64,000 bases of DNA from DASSBR01 sp035688265 (GCA_035688265.1 DASSNE010000055.1:1-64000); one strand, 5' to 3'. Shown: positions 17,842 to 27,411, counted from the first letter of the stretch. A program made the numbers and translations. The notes: a model not told the origin generated them from the sequence alone.

Positions 17842-19266
17842 TCAGGTACCCGCGGGATTGGTGAATCGGTCGTTCAGATCCTGCACGTAATCGGTGCGGT
17901 TTTCGATGGTTTTGCGCACCAGCCGGCGCGCGCGCAGGCTCCAGCCGACCGGGTTGCGGGCCAGCAGGTTGCGTGTCCAGCGGGTGTTGCGGCGAAACGC
18001 GCGCAACAGGTCGGTGACCGTGTCCGGCGACGCCTCGCGCTGAATTTTTGCCGTAATCTGGCGGGCCGCGAGGCGCCGGAACGCAAAATGAATCGCCATC
18101 GAAATCACGAACAACACGATGGCCGAAACGATGCTCATCCAGCCGCCGGCACCGATGGTCGCAAACGCCGTCAGCGTCGGTGCGGTGAAAGCCAGCCAGC
18201 AGGCGATCGTCAGCAGCAGCACGATAATCAGCACGATGCCGTCGTAGGTCCAGACGCGCTTGCGCCAGAGATTGAGGTAATGCTTCAGCCGCGGCACCCA
18301 CAGTTCCTCGATCGCCTTGGCGGTACCCGCCAACACGTCGACGACCCGGTATGCGCGGCCGACCTCCACTTCCTGGATGCGGTTGTAGATTTCGGCGAGG
18401 TCCTCGTCCCTTTTCTGTTTGAAACGCAGGCGCCGCGCCTCGTCCTCGATCGGTACCGACACGCTCTCGTTGTAGATACGGTAAAAGCGCCCGGCGGTGA
18501 GGCCGTGCGAGGCCAGCGCACGCTGCCACGCCGCAACCACGTCTTCCGGGTTGTCCTCGGTCGCCGCCGCGTCGATCTGGTTGAGGATGTACATGAACTT
18601 GCTGGCGTCGGGGCGTTCGATCGTCTGGCCGACCAGGTGCTGAAGCGTGTCCCGCATCGCGCCGGGCTCCGGGTGACGCGCGTCGAACATCACCAGCACG
18701 AGGTCCGACAGGTCGATGATTCGGTCGGTAATCGTCAGCGTCGCGTCGCGCTGCTTGTCGGCGTCGAAGCCGGGCGAGTCGAGGAAAATCTTGCGCTTGA
18801 GCTTTTCACTCGGGCAGGTCTTGAGTTGCAGGTACGTGTCGATACGCTCGCCCTCGCCTACCGAGGTATTCTCGATCTCCGAGCTGATGCGGTAGAACGG
18901 AAAGCGCGGGTCGGCGTCCAGCGCCGCGCCCGGCAGCGTGCGAACTTCGCCCTCGGCGCTGTAGCAAATCGCGGTAAAGCGGTCGTCGACGGCCTGGTTG
19001 CCTGTAAGTTGCAGCCGCTGCTGCAGGTATTCGTTCAGAAACGTGGATTTGCCGGACGAGAACGTACCCAGAATCGATATCACCGGCCACCACGAAACGC
19101 GCAGCGTGTAGGCCTCGTCGCGGTCGAGCAGCGCCATGCGCTGGCCGAGTTTGTCGAGCTTGCGGAAGTTCTTCAGCACCTGCAGCAGCAGCGGATTTTC
19201 CTGCTGCAAATGTTCTTCGAGGCTGCGGGTGCGCTGGGTTGTGATCGGCTCGGCGGCTGCGTCCAT
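17842..19266 (-). CDS. Membrane-anchored dynamin-like GTPase, function unknown
   Basis: A 474-aa protein with a dynamin-type G domain. It has a long helical N-terminus (LEEHLQQENPLLLQVLKNFRKLDKL), G1 GTFSSGKST, a switch region with FTAICYS, G3 DSPGF, and G4 NQID. The GTPase is followed by a helical stretch and two transmembrane helices in the last third (VLIIVLLLTIACWLAF and WMSIVSAIVLFVISMAI), then a basic cytoplasmic tail. The GTFSSGKST motif and two membrane helices point to membrane-remodelling dynamin relatives more than to Era/Obg GTPases. The ATG at 19266 was preferred to an upstream one eleven codons earlier. It stands alone between tRNA-fMet and oxyR. Confidence 0.75.
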   Translation of the reverse strand: MDAAAEPITTQRTRSLEEHLQQENPLLLQVLKNFRKLDKLGQRMALLDRDEAYTLRVSWWPVISILGTFSSGKSTFLNEYLQQRLQLTGNQAVDDRFTAICYSAEGEVRTLPGAALDADPRFPFYRISSEIENTSVGEGERIDTYLQLKTCPSEKLKRKIFLDSPGFDADKQRDATLTITDRIIDLSDLVLVMFDARHPEPGAMRDTLQHLVGQTIERPDASKFMYILNQIDAAATEDNPEDVVAAWQRALASHGLTAGRFYRIYNESVSVPIEDEARRLRFKQKRDEDLAEIYNRIQEVEVGRAYRVVDVLAGTAKAIEELWVPRLKHYLNLWRKRVWTYDGIVLIIVLLLTIACWLAFTAPTLTAFATIGAGGWMSIVSAIVLFVISMAIHFAFRRLAARQITAKIQREASPDTVTDLLRAFRRNTRWTRNLLARNPVGWSLRARRLVRKTIENRTDYVQDLNDRFTNPAGT

Positions 19267-19299
19267 GATTTTTGCTCTATAACGTCCTTGTGCCACCAA

Positions 19300-20229
19300 T
19301 CATAACATTGGCTTGGCTTGGGAACCGTGCGGCCGCAGCAATTCCGGCGGCAGCGCGCGAAAGGCATCGGCGAGGCCGGCGAGCAATGCCTGGCTAGCGG
19401 CGCTGTCGCGCCATAGCATCGCGATGCGGCGGCTGGGCGCGTTCTTCTTGAACGGCGTCAGTGACAGGCCTCCGACCGGCGCCGTCGGCGGCTGCGTTGC
19501 GAGGACTGGCAGCAGCGTGATGCCCGTGCCGCCGGCGACCATGTAGCGCAGCGTTTCGAGGCTGGTCGCGCGAAAGCCGCCGCGCTCGGCTGCACCGGCG
19601 AGTTCGCAGACGGCGAGCGCCTGCTCTCGCAGGCAATGGCCCTCTTCGAGCAACAGCAGGTCGCGATTGACGAGGTCGTCGATGACGACCGAGTGCCGGG
19701 CGGCGAGCGGGTGGTCCGCGGGCGTCGCCAGCACGAAGGGCTCCTCGAACAGGAACTCGGTGTGCAGGCCATCATCCGGCACCGGCAGCGCGACGATCAC
19801 GGCGTCGAGGCGACCTTCGCGCAGGCGGGTGAGGATGGCTTCGGTCTTCTCCTCGACCAGCAGCAGGTCGAGCCGCGGAAAACGCTTGCGCACCTCGGGC
19901 AATGCGTGCGGCAGCAGGTACGGGCCGAGGGTCGGAAACAGGCCGAGACGCAGGGTCTGCGCTTCCGGATCGCTCATCCGCTTGGCGATCCGGCGGATTT
20001 CATCGACCTGCCCGAGCGCCTCACGGGCGCGCTCGACCACAGCTTCGCCCGCCGGCGTCAGCATCGCCTGGCGCGGCCCGCGCTCGACCAGCGTCACGCC
20101 GAGTTCGTCCTCAAGCTTGCGAATTTGCGTCGACAGCGTCGGCTGGCTGACAAACGACGCTTCAGCGGCGCGACCGAAGTGGCGATGCTCGGCCAGAGCG
20201 GTCAAATACTGGAGGTCGCGGAGGTTCAT
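19300..20229 (-). CDS. oxyR: Hydrogen peroxide-sensing LysR-family regulator OxyR
   Basis: A 309-aa LysR regulator. The N-terminal winged HTH (MNLRDLQYLTALAEHRHFGRAA) is followed by a substrate domain containing the redox pair. Counting from the chosen start, the cysteines in GHCLREQALAVC are residues 199 and 208, exactly the positions of the E. coli disulfide. On oxidation it activates antioxidant genes. Here it is divergent from ahpC-ahpD, its usual target, with a 120-base AT-rich intergenic region that should hold its operator. Confidence 0.96.
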   Translation of the reverse strand: MNLRDLQYLTALAEHRHFGRAAEASFVSQPTLSTQIRKLEDELGVTLVERGPRQAMLTPAGEAVVERAREALGQVDEIRRIAKRMSDPEAQTLRLGLFPTLGPYLLPHALPEVRKRFPRLDLLLVEEKTEAILTRLREGRLDAVIVALPVPDDGLHTEFLFEEPFVLATPADHPLAARHSVVIDDLVNRDLLLLEEGHCLREQALAVCELAGAAERGGFRATSLETLRYMVAGGTGITLLPVLATQPPTAPVGGLSLTPFKKNAPSRRIAMLWRDSAASQALLAGLADAFRALPPELLRPHGSQAKPML

Positions 20230-20272
20230 ATGTTAATAAACCGAGTCTATCAATACGATAAATATAATTCAT

Positions 20273-20301
20273 TTGAATAATCGTGTCAGCGTCCCTATCT
20301 T
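20273..20301 (+). promoter_or_regulatory. Predicted ahpC promoter and adjacent OxyR region
   Basis: TTGAAT (20273-20278) and TATCTT (20296-20301) are spaced by 17 bases. The -35 overlaps the inverted repeat ATTCATTTGAAT (20267-20278), and a second palindrome TATCAATACGATA lies just upstream. OxyR binds AT-rich inverted repeats next to the -35 of its targets, so this region is the likely operator for both oxyR and ahpC. Confidence 0.55.
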
Positions 20302-20352
20302 ATTTGCAAGGGCGGCGAGATGCCGCAGCTTTCATCAACATTGGAGGACATC

Positions 20353-20892
20353 ATGCTTACTGTCGGAGACAAGTTTCCAGAGTTCAATCTGAAGGCGACC
20401 GTGGCGATCGACAACCTTGACACCGCGTTCAGGGACATCACCAATGAGACCTACAAGGGTCAGTGGCAGTGCATTTTCTTTTATCCCAAGGATTTCACGT
20501 TCGTGTGCCCGACCGAGATCAAGGGCTTCGCGGACCTGAACGACCAGTTCCAGGACCGCGACTGCCAGATTCTGGCCGCGAGCACGGATAGCGAGCACGT
20601 CCACCTCGCATGGCGGCGCGATCACAAGGACCTGAAGGACCTGCCATTCCCGATGCTGGCCGACATCCGCAAGGATCTGACCAGCGCGCTCGGCATCATC
20701 GACGAGGAAGGCGTGGCCCGCCGGGCGGCGTTCCTGGTCGATCCGGAAGGCATCATCCGCTTCGTGTACGTGACCGAGGGCAGCGTCGGCCGCAATCCGG
20801 CCGAAGTCCTGCGAGTGCTCGACGCGCTGCAGACCGACGAGCTGTGCCCGTGCAACTGGCACCAGGGCGAAGAGACGCTGGTGGCGGCATAG
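20353..20892 (+). CDS. ahpC: Alkyl hydroperoxide reductase AhpC (peroxiredoxin)
   Basis: A 179-aa peroxiredoxin that reduces H2O2, organic peroxides and peroxynitrite. The peroxidatic cysteine is C52 in FVCPTEI. C-terminal cysteines in ELCPCNW (about 165 and 167) are candidate resolving residues. This sequence and the ahpD partner match the mycobacterial/Xanthomonas-like AhpC type, which is reduced by AhpD, and not the AhpF type. The ATG at 20353 follows GGAGG. It is divergent from oxyR and followed by ahpD after a heptamer-repeat element. Confidence 0.96.
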   Translation: MLTVGDKFPEFNLKATVAIDNLDTAFRDITNETYKGQWQCIFFYPKDFTFVCPTEIKGFADLNDQFQDRDCQILAASTDSEHVHLAWRRDHKDLKDLPFPMLADIRKDLTSALGIIDEEGVARRAAFLVDPEGIIRFVYVTEGSVGRNPAEVLRVLDALQTDELCPCNWHQGEETLVAA

Positions 20893-20900
20893 CCGCCAGA

Positions 20901-20983
20901 GGTAAGGGGTCAGAGGTGAGGGGTGGCAGTGTCTTACCTCTTGCCGCTGACCGCTCACCGCTCACCGCTCACCCGTTACCGGA
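20901..20983. repeat. Inverted heptamer-repeat element, copy 4
   Basis: GGTAAGG-GGTCAGA-GGTGAGG-GGTGGCA (20901-20928) faces CCGCTGA followed by three CCGCTCA units and CCCGTTA (20944-20978). The element fills the ahpC-ahpD gap, and its right arm runs directly into the ahpD ribosome-binding site GGAGG. Folding could therefore affect ahpD translation. Confidence 0.82.
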
Positions 20984-20990
20984 GGCAACC

Positions 20991-21548
20991 ATGAATATTG
21001 CTGAACTCAAAGCTCAACTGCCCACCTATGCCAAGGACCTGCGGCTCAATCTGGAGTCGGTGCTGAGCGAAGGCGGCGCGCCGGGCCTGGCGGCCAGGCA
21101 GATTGCGGTGGTCGCGCTGGCGTCCGCTATCGCATCGCGCCATCGGCCGCTGACCGAAGCGATCGCCGATTTCGCTGCAGAGCACGCCGAACCCGCCGAG
21201 CTGGACGGTGCCCGCGCCGCGGCTGCGATCATGGGCATGAACAACATTTACTACCGGTTCACGCACCTGGTCGACGACCCGGAATACATGAACATGCGCG
21301 CAAGCCTGCGGATGAACGTGATGGCGCGACCGGGCGTCGGCAAGGACAACTTTGAGCTGGCCTCGCTGGCAGTGTCGGCGATCAACGGCTGCGGCGCGTG
21401 CGTGAGTTCGCACGAAAAGACACTGCGGCAACACAACGTCGGCGCACAGGCCGTGCAAAGCGCGGTGCGCATCGCGGCGGTGATTCACGCGGTGGCGGTG
21501 ACGCTGGAGCAGCAGGAAGCGACTGAAGAGGAAGCTGCCGCCGCATAA
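20991..21548 (+). CDS. ahpD: Alkyl hydroperoxide reductase partner AhpD
   Basis: A 185-aa carboxymuconolactone decarboxylase-family thiol reductase that recycles AhpC with lipoamide-linked electrons in mycobacteria. The redox motif is C134-G-A-C137 followed by His141 (CGACVSSHE), as in AhpD. The ATG at 20991 follows GGAGG. It is almost certainly co-transcribed with ahpC, although a heptamer-repeat element lies between them. The Glu/Ala-rich C-terminal end is slightly longer than usual. Confidence 0.95.
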   Translation: MNIAELKAQLPTYAKDLRLNLESVLSEGGAPGLAARQIAVVALASAIASRHRPLTEAIADFAAEHAEPAELDGARAAAAIMGMNNIYYRFTHLVDDPEYMNMRASLRMNVMARPGVGKDNFELASLAVSAINGCGACVSSHEKTLRQHNVGAQAVQSAVRIAAVIHAVAVTLEQQEATEEEAAAA

Positions 21549-21588
21549 CGGTGGCGGCATCAATCGGCCCGTGACCGGCTATTAACCA

Positions 21589-21936
21589 ATGGAGGGCAGC
21601 AGCGAGGCACGTTTGAGGCGGCTCGCACGGCTGGCGAAATTGCTGGACGGCGAATTCCGGATTCCGGGAACCGGTTGGCGTTTCGGGCTGGATCCGTTGA
21701 TCGGCCTGATCCCGGGCGTGGGCGACGCAGTCAGCGCCGGGCTGTCACTGTGGATCGTGATGGAGGCGCGGCACCTCGGCGCGCCGACGGGCACGCTCAT
21801 GAGAATGCTCGGCAACGTCGCACTGGACTTCGCTACCGGCGTCGTGCCGGTGCTTGGGGACATCTTCGACGCGGGTTTCAAGGCCAACATGCGCAACGTG
21901 ACGCTGCTTGACCGCGCAATCCATTCCGGCCAGTAA
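21589..21936 (+). CDS. DUF4112 domain protein, function unknown
   Basis: A 115-aa protein matching the DUF4112 pattern: LARLLD-like start (here RLAKLLDGEFRIPGTGWRFGLDPLIGLIPGVGD), a hydrophobic stretch, then LDFATGVVPVLGDIFD and a basic C-terminus (KANMRN). The two GLIPGVGD/VVPVLGD repeats flank a likely membrane-associated hairpin. No function is known. It follows ahpD by 40 bases and precedes a terminator, so it may be the last gene of that transcript. Confidence 0.8.
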   Translation: MEGSSEARLRRLARLAKLLDGEFRIPGTGWRFGLDPLIGLIPGVGDAVSAGLSLWIVMEARHLGAPTGTLMRMLGNVALDFATGVVPVLGDIFDAGFKANMRNVTLLDRAIHSGQ

Positions 21937-21940
21937 AAAA

Positions 21941-21966
21941 GGAGAGGCGGCTGGGCCGCCCCTCCT
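21941..21966. terminator. Bidirectional-looking terminator
   Basis: A strong stem-loop (GGAGAGGCGGC, TGG, GCCGCCCCTCC) lies between the DUF4112 gene and the convergent S53 peptidase gene. A run of A precedes it and a T-rich stretch follows, so it could serve both strands. Confidence 0.8.
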
Positions 21967-21990
21967 TCATTTCACCAGAAACACGTTGTG

Positions 21991-24900
21991 CTAGCAGCGT
22001 CGTCCTTTCATCATGCGCGCTCTGGTGAGAGCAAGGCCGAGCATTCCGAGCAGGCCCAGCAGGCCGAGGCCGCCGTCACCACCCTTCGGACCTTGCGGAC
22101 CTGCCGGACCTTGCGGGCCCGTCGGTCCCTGATCGCCGGCCTCGATCGGGCCGGATACCGTCACACCGCCCTGTGCATAGTTGTTGAGCGGGTTCGGATC
22201 CATGCCCGAGGTGGTCGCCATGACGGTAACTTGCCCCGTCCCGGAACCGGTGGAATGCAAGGCAAGTGCGACGGTCGCGGAGCCTCCTGCTGCAATATCT
22301 CCGAGGCTGCAAGTCATGCGTCCGTCACCGTCGTTCGCGCACGTTCCCTGTGAAGCATTGACCGTCCCCATCGACACCATCGACGGTATATTGATCTCGG
22401 CCACGACATCGCCTGCCGCGTCCGGGCCTGCATTGGCGACGGTAACGGTCATATCGGCCTGATCTCCGCCGTGACCGTTGCCTTTCATCGACACCGAGGT
22501 CGCCGTGGCATTGAGATCGGATGTCCCGACTACTTGCGCGTCCAGCGTCGCCGTATTATTGGAAGCGTCGCTGTCAGGCTCGCGCGAGCTGACGCTGAAT
22601 GTGCTCTTGAGCGTGCCGGCCTGGCTCGCCCTCAATACAAGGGCCACCAGCTTGCTGCCGCCCGCGTTAATGGTGCCGAAGTCGCAGACAACGTCCGCCG
22701 GACCGGAACTTCCGGATGACGTCGAGCAGTCGGCATCGCCCTTGGAAGCAATGTAGCTCACGCCTTCCGGCAGCGTAGATGTCAATTCCGTTTGCGTCGC
22801 CGCACCATGGCCCTCCGCCTGCAGATTCTGGACTGCGATGACGTAGGTCAGGTCACCATTCTTCTGGATCGTTTGCGGGCTGGCTGCACCGCTGACAGCC
22901 AGATCGACCGGCTGCGGATCCCACGTTACCGCGAGCGGGACGATAATCGGCTTCGGCCCTCCCGTTACCGCCAGATAAGCCTTGGATGTGGTGTACTCCT
23001 TCTGGCCGGAACCGTCGAAGGTGAGCGACACCGTGACCGAACCGTCCGGCTTCATCGTTCCCTTCAGAGGCGAAGCCGTCAACCACGGGATCTGGTATGA
23101 ACCGCACTGGCTGTAGCCCGGCAGAACTTCGGCACTGGCCGTCAAAGTGCCGCCAAAGACATAGCCGCCCATCCGATAAAAGCCGCAGGCGCTCGCTCCC
23201 CGATAGACTACGTCACTCGCGGGCGGCAAATCGCTCCAAGTGTCGCTGAGAGGGTCGTAGGCATAGCCCGCGTTGGTCAGCGCGTTATTGGCCACACCAC
23301 CCGAGATCAGCAGCTTGCCCAGCGAGGCAATATAACCCGAGCCCCACATGCCGCCGGCCTCAACCGGAATGTCGGCGATGGCAGTCCAGCCGGCGGCGGG
23401 ATAAGCGGGATCATACATGTAGCCGTCGGCATATCCACCGTTCGGCCCGGCACCACCGGCGCAGTAGAGTTTGCCCTCGATTCCGCCACAGGACAGGAAA
23501 TCGACTCCATGGGGATAATCGGGCGCCGAGCTCCAGCTATTCGTCGCCGGGTCATACACCTGCACGGTAGTGAGATAGGTCGAGCATTGACCGTCATTGC
23601 ATCCGCCGACCACGTACAACTTGCCGTCCAGCACGGCTGCACCGGGCGCGCCCCCGGCGGGCACGGGATTATCGGCGCCCGTTGTGACTTTGCCGGTGGC
23701 AGGGTCGTAGATTTCGAGCGTGGCTACCGGCACCCCATGAGGGCCCCAACCGTCGACGGCGTAAAGTTTGCCATTGATGAATCCGACCGCGGAGTTCTCC
23801 ACCGGAACCCCCAGATCGGCAACCTTGCTCCATTTGCTCCAGGCGGGCCCTTCCGGGTCGTAGGCATATATCGCCGTGATATCGTGCGAGCCGTTATAAC
23901 CGCCGATGGAGTAAACCATGCCCGTCGCCGGATCACGCGCTCCGGTGTTGTCCGCAACGCCCAGCGGCATATCTCCCAGATCGGTCCATGCACCGTCAGA
24001 TTCGGCTGCCGGCTGCACCGCACTCTGCGGATTCGCCGCATAACCATGCTCGTGAAGCCACAGTCTGCTGGCCCTCATGAAGATGGATTTTTCGTGGAGC
24101 GGTATTTTCTTTAACGGCGCGGCATCCCATTGGGCTGCGGGAACCGACGTTGCAGGGGAAGGCGCGTTGACGGGGAATAGCCGGTATTGTCCCGTACCGT
24201 CGCCGGTGTTTTTCAGGGTGAGTGTCTTCGACTCCTGTTGATTCACCATCACGTGCAACATGAAGGCATCCGGATCGACCGTAATGTCCGCCGACTTGAG
24301 GGCGAAATCCTGTGTCTGCACGCCATTGTTCACAACATCGACTGATGCGGTTGTTGGCGTGTATTCGTCGGCGACTACCGTCAGCGTGCGATTACCTGCC
24401 GGCGCAAAGAACAGATAGGTCCCGGACGGAAGGTTCGGATCGGCGGCATTTTCCACAGTATTGGCCGTATCACCCAGATCATCGCTCACCTTGGCGCCGA
24501 CCACGCCGGCACCCGTGTTGGAGTCGGTAACCTGACCATAGACCAGTCCGCCGGGAACCGGGGCACAACCGCCGATGACGACGTCATCGATTTGGGCGTA
24601 GATACCGAAGGCATACGAGTTGGTGAGGTGATACCGCCAGCGGAGCTGGAAGCTCGTCGCGCCGCCCAGGAAGGATCCGAGGTTTCTGACTGCGTAGGCC
24701 GCCCCGGGCAGGCCGTAGTAATCGCCGTAATCCTGGCCACCCGTCAGATGGGCCATAGTCGTCCAGGTTGTGCCGCCATCCGTGCTGATATCCACGTCCA
24801 GTACTTCGCGGCTGGAATTCTGGAAATTCAGCTTGAACTTGAGCTGCGGAATGGCGGGCAGCGTGGAAACGTCGATGGGCGGACTGATGAGCGACGTATC

Positions 24901-27411
24901 GTAAGCCGATCCGTATTGCTCATTGGCGTCGGCGGCCGTACCCGTACCGCCGGTCCAGTTGTCATCGCTCCAATCGCTGTTCACTTTCCAGACGGTGGTG
25001 GAATCCGGACTGGCATTGGTAACGGTCCACCCGTTCGGTGGAAAGGTGCCGTTGAAATCTTGCCCGAAGCCGCCGGTCTGGAATGCGTAGCCGGGCGCGG
25101 TACAGGTCGTAATGACCGTCAGCGCGAAGTTCTGCGTGGCGTCACCGGTCAGGTCCAACGTGGCCTCGCCCGGGTTGTAGCCGTTCAGCGCCGGCGTCGC
25201 GTTTATTTCGTAGGTGCTGCCGATCGGCAGTTGCACGCTGTACGCGCCGGTGGTCGGATTTGTCCAGACATCGGCCACCTGACCCTGGTCGATTGTAGAA
25301 ACGGTGATTTCGGCATAAAGGCCGTATTCATGGCCGGAGCCGTCCGTGACGTTCCCCTGAACCGTGGCCTTGGGCGCGGTATTCAGCGAAAAATCATGCG
25401 TCAGCGCACCGCCGTCGGTCACTGTAACTGTGGTGGACGTCTTTTGATAACCGAAGTCGGTCACAGTAACAGTAAAGTCGCCGATGGGCAGCAGCCGCGA
25501 ATAGCTACCGTCGTCAGCGGTCAGTGTTGAAAACCCGGTGCCATCGGCTGCCACCGCGGTGATCCGGGCACCGCTGATCGGCTTGCCGGTGGTTGCGTCG
25601 GTCACCGTGCCGCTGAGCGTGCCCTTGGGACCCTGGATGCCGATGTGTGATAGCAGGTTTTGGGCGTCGGGGGTACCCCAACCCGTTGGGTGATCCCAAT
25701 TCGGGCCGGCATCAAAAGCGCCGTTGCTGCCGCTGATGACATCGTGAAAGTCACTCGTGTAGTTGCCGGCGTTGACGTCGTTGTAAATCAGCTCGGGCGC
25801 GTTGCCGAGTCGCTCGCCGCCGTTCTCGCTCGTCGCAATGGCGAACAGCGCCGCCAACTGGGGTGCCACCGCGCTGGTACCCGCCGTGACAACCCACGAT
25901 CCATCTATGTAGAGAAAAAGCGGGTGGCTGCAACTCGCATTCAGCGCCAGGTCCGAATTATTGCGCCAGCCGTTGTTAGGCACGTTCGGACCCGTTTGCC
26001 AACCGGGCTCGGTGAAAGTCTGGCTGACGGCGCCTCCGGTTGAGCCCGGGCCATTACCAAAACAATCGGCGTCATTCCAAGCCACTTCGCTCCCGTAGCT
26101 TCCATCGATATTTGAAATCGTCAATTGCGTACCGTTCGCCGCGGTGACGTACTTGGACGCGGATGGATAATCCGCAACATTGGCTTGACCGGTCCCGTCG
26201 CCCGACCCGTGGTCACCGGCTGCGGCGAACATCGAAATGCCTTGTGCCGCAGCCTGCATGAAAATAGCTTCGTCAGTTACCGTCTCGCTGGTGGCTGTTT
26301 CCGGACCGCCCCAACTCGTGGTCATGACCTGCACGCTGTTATCATTCACGAATTGGTTATACATATCGGTGAAGGTCGAAAATGACCGATCGCCAGCATC
26401 GTAAATATGGATGCTGATCCCCGGCCCCATCGCGCCACTCCAGGAAACGTCCAGCAAAGTCTCAACCATGCCGTCCGTCATGCCGTTGTTGCCATTGACG
26501 TCGGTGACGGTGATGGTGTGATCGGGCAAGCCGTAGGCGCTCCAGAATTTGTGCGGCGAATCTTCGGCGCCGATTCCAGAGCTGTCGGCTGTCAAAATGG
26601 CCACGGTCACTCCCGAGCCATTGCTCGCGCTGGTGATGTCCGGCCAATCGTAAGCCTTGGCTATCTGGAGCGGGTTAAACTCGGTCATCTGCGCCGGCGG
26701 CGCGGCGCGCGGAGCCACCGCCGCCTGCAGATTCGCCGGACGGGTGAAGTTGTGCGGCCGCATTTGTACTGCGTTGTTCAGGCCGATCACGTTTGCAATC
26801 AGGGGCGCGACTGCAGCCGGGATCTTCGGCGCGTTTTCGGTGCTGAAGAAATGGCGACCGTTCAACTTGTAGTCATTGATGTGAATGCCGAAGGCGTTCT
26901 CATAATTCGCGGTGGGCGCCTCGGTGTGAATCAGCAGCCGGTTGGGAGACACGTCCCTGACGTGAATACCCTGGTTCTCAAGGAACCCGGTCACCGCCTT
27001 CACCTGTGCACTGGTTGGCCCGTATCGTGCGGTGAATTGCTTGGGCGTCAGCCATTGATGATAAACCGAGCTATGCGGATTCTGGACCTGGCGCAGGAAT
27101 TGATGGAGCTGAGCCAGGTTGTTCAGCTTCAGGCCGATGGTTAATTCGATGTTTGCCTTTGCCGCGTGCGGACCGAGATTGACCGCCTGCTTGAGTAGCT
27201 TGAACGAGCTTTGCGGCGCCATTGTCACCCGCAATGGCTGTGCGTGCGCGTCGCGTTGCGCATTCGTCATTGAGCGCTGACTGAGTCCGGCGCTCGACCC
27301 CGTTCGAGGCGTATAGTCCGCCGGCGTCTGACTGGCGGAGGCCAGCGCGACGCTTCCAAAAAAGACGCCGGCGCATATAGCGGCGGCTGATATCTTGGCA
27401 CTGCGTTTCAT
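21991..27411 (-). CDS. Giant multidomain S53 (sedolisin) peptidase with kelch repeats and C-terminal sorting tail
   Basis: An 1806-aa secreted protein. Rough order: signal peptide (1-26), pro-kumamolisin activation domain (about 60-205), and S53 catalytic domain (about 235-590). Catalytic Glu/Asp lie in ETLLDVSWSG and the nucleophile Ser in AGTSAVAP. Then come two carboxypeptidase-regulatory-like folds, a jelly-roll of the choice-of-anchor-J type (about 765-940), a third regulatory fold, kelch repeats (about 1110-1400), and two DUF11-like repeats. The end has collagen-like triplets (GPTGPQGPAGPQGPKG), a GG, a hydrophobic helix and a basic end, which looks like a GlyGly-CTERM type sorting signal. 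It is probably an exported, surface-processed acid-type peptidase. It is divergent from a ToxR/CadC-like regulator. Confidence 0.88.
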   Translation of the reverse strand: MKRSAKISAAAICAGVFFGSVALASASQTPADYTPRTGSSAGLSQRSMTNAQRDAHAQPLRVTMAPQSSFKLLKQAVNLGPHAAKANIELTIGLKLNNLAQLHQFLRQVQNPHSSVYHQWLTPKQFTARYGPTSAQVKAVTGFLENQGIHVRDVSPNRLLIHTEAPTANYENAFGIHINDYKLNGRHFFSTENAPKIPAAVAPLIANVIGLNNAVQMRPHNFTRPANLQAAVAPRAAPPAQMTEFNPLQIAKAYDWPDITSASNGSGVTVAILTADSSGIGAEDSPHKFWSAYGLPDHTITVTDVNGNNGMTDGMVETLLDVSWSGAMGPGISIHIYDAGDRSFSTFTDMYNQFVNDNSVQVMTTSWGGPETATSETVTDEAIFMQAAAQGISMFAAAGDHGSGDGTGQANVADYPSASKYVTAANGTQLTISNIDGSYGSEVAWNDADCFGNGPGSTGGAVSQTFTEPGWQTGPNVPNNGWRNNSDLALNASCSHPLFLYIDGSWVVTAGTSAVAPQLAALFAIATSENGGERLGNAPELIYNDVNAGNYTSDFHDVISGSNGAFDAGPNWDHPTGWGTPDAQNLLSHIGIQGPKGTLSGTVTDATTGKPISGARITAVAADGTGFSTLTADDGSYSRLLPIGDFTVTVTDFGYQKTSTTVTVTDGGALTHDFSLNTAPKATVQGNVTDGSGHEYGLYAEITVSTIDQGQVADVWTNPTTGAYSVQLPIGSTYEINATPALNGYNPGEATLDLTGDATQNFALTVITTCTAPGYAFQTGGFGQDFNGTFPPNGWTVTNASPDSTTVWKVNSDWSDDNWTGGTGTAADANEQYGSAYDTSLISPPIDVSTLPAIPQLKFKLNFQNSSREVLDVDISTDGGTTWTTMAHLTGGQDYGDYYGLPGAAYAVRNLGSFLGGATSFQLRWRYHLTNSYAFGIYAQIDDVVIGGCAPVPGGLVYGQVTDSNTGAGVVGAKVSDDLGDTANTVENAADPNLPSGTYLFFAPAGNRTLTVVADEYTPTTASVDVVNNGVQTQDFALKSADITVDPDAFMLHVMVNQQESKTLTLKNTGDGTGQYRLFPVNAPSPATSVPAAQWDAAPLKKIPLHEKSIFMRASRLWLHEHGYAANPQSAVQPAAESDGAWTDLGDMPLGVADNTGARDPATGMVYSIGGYNGSHDITAIYAYDPEGPAWSKWSKVADLGVPVENSAVGFINGKLYAVDGWGPHGVPVATLEIYDPATGKVTTGADNPVPAGGAPGAAVLDGKLYVVGGCNDGQCSTYLTTVQVYDPATNSWSSAPDYPHGVDFLSCGGIEGKLYCAGGAGPNGGYADGYMYDPAYPAAGWTAIADIPVEAGGMWGSGYIASLGKLLISGGVANNALTNAGYAYDPLSDTWSDLPPASDVVYRGASACGFYRMGGYVFGGTLTASAEVLPGYSQCGSYQIPWLTASPLKGTMKPDGSVTVSLTFDGSGQKEYTTSKAYLAVTGGPKPIIVPLAVTWDPQPVDLAVSGAASPQTIQKNGDLTYVIAVQNLQAEGHGAATQTELTSTLPEGVSYIASKGDADCSTSSGSSGPADVVCDFGTINAGGSKLVALVLRASQAGTLKSTFSVSSREPDSDASNNTATLDAQVVGTSDLNATATSVSMKGNGHGGDQADMTVTVANAGPDAAGDVVAEINIPSMVSMGTVNASQGTCANDGDGRMTCSLGDIAAGGSATVALALHSTGSGTGQVTVMATTSGMDPNPLNNYAQGGVTVSGPIEAGDQGPTGPQGPAGPQGPKGGDGGLGLLGLLGMLGLALTRARMMKGRRC

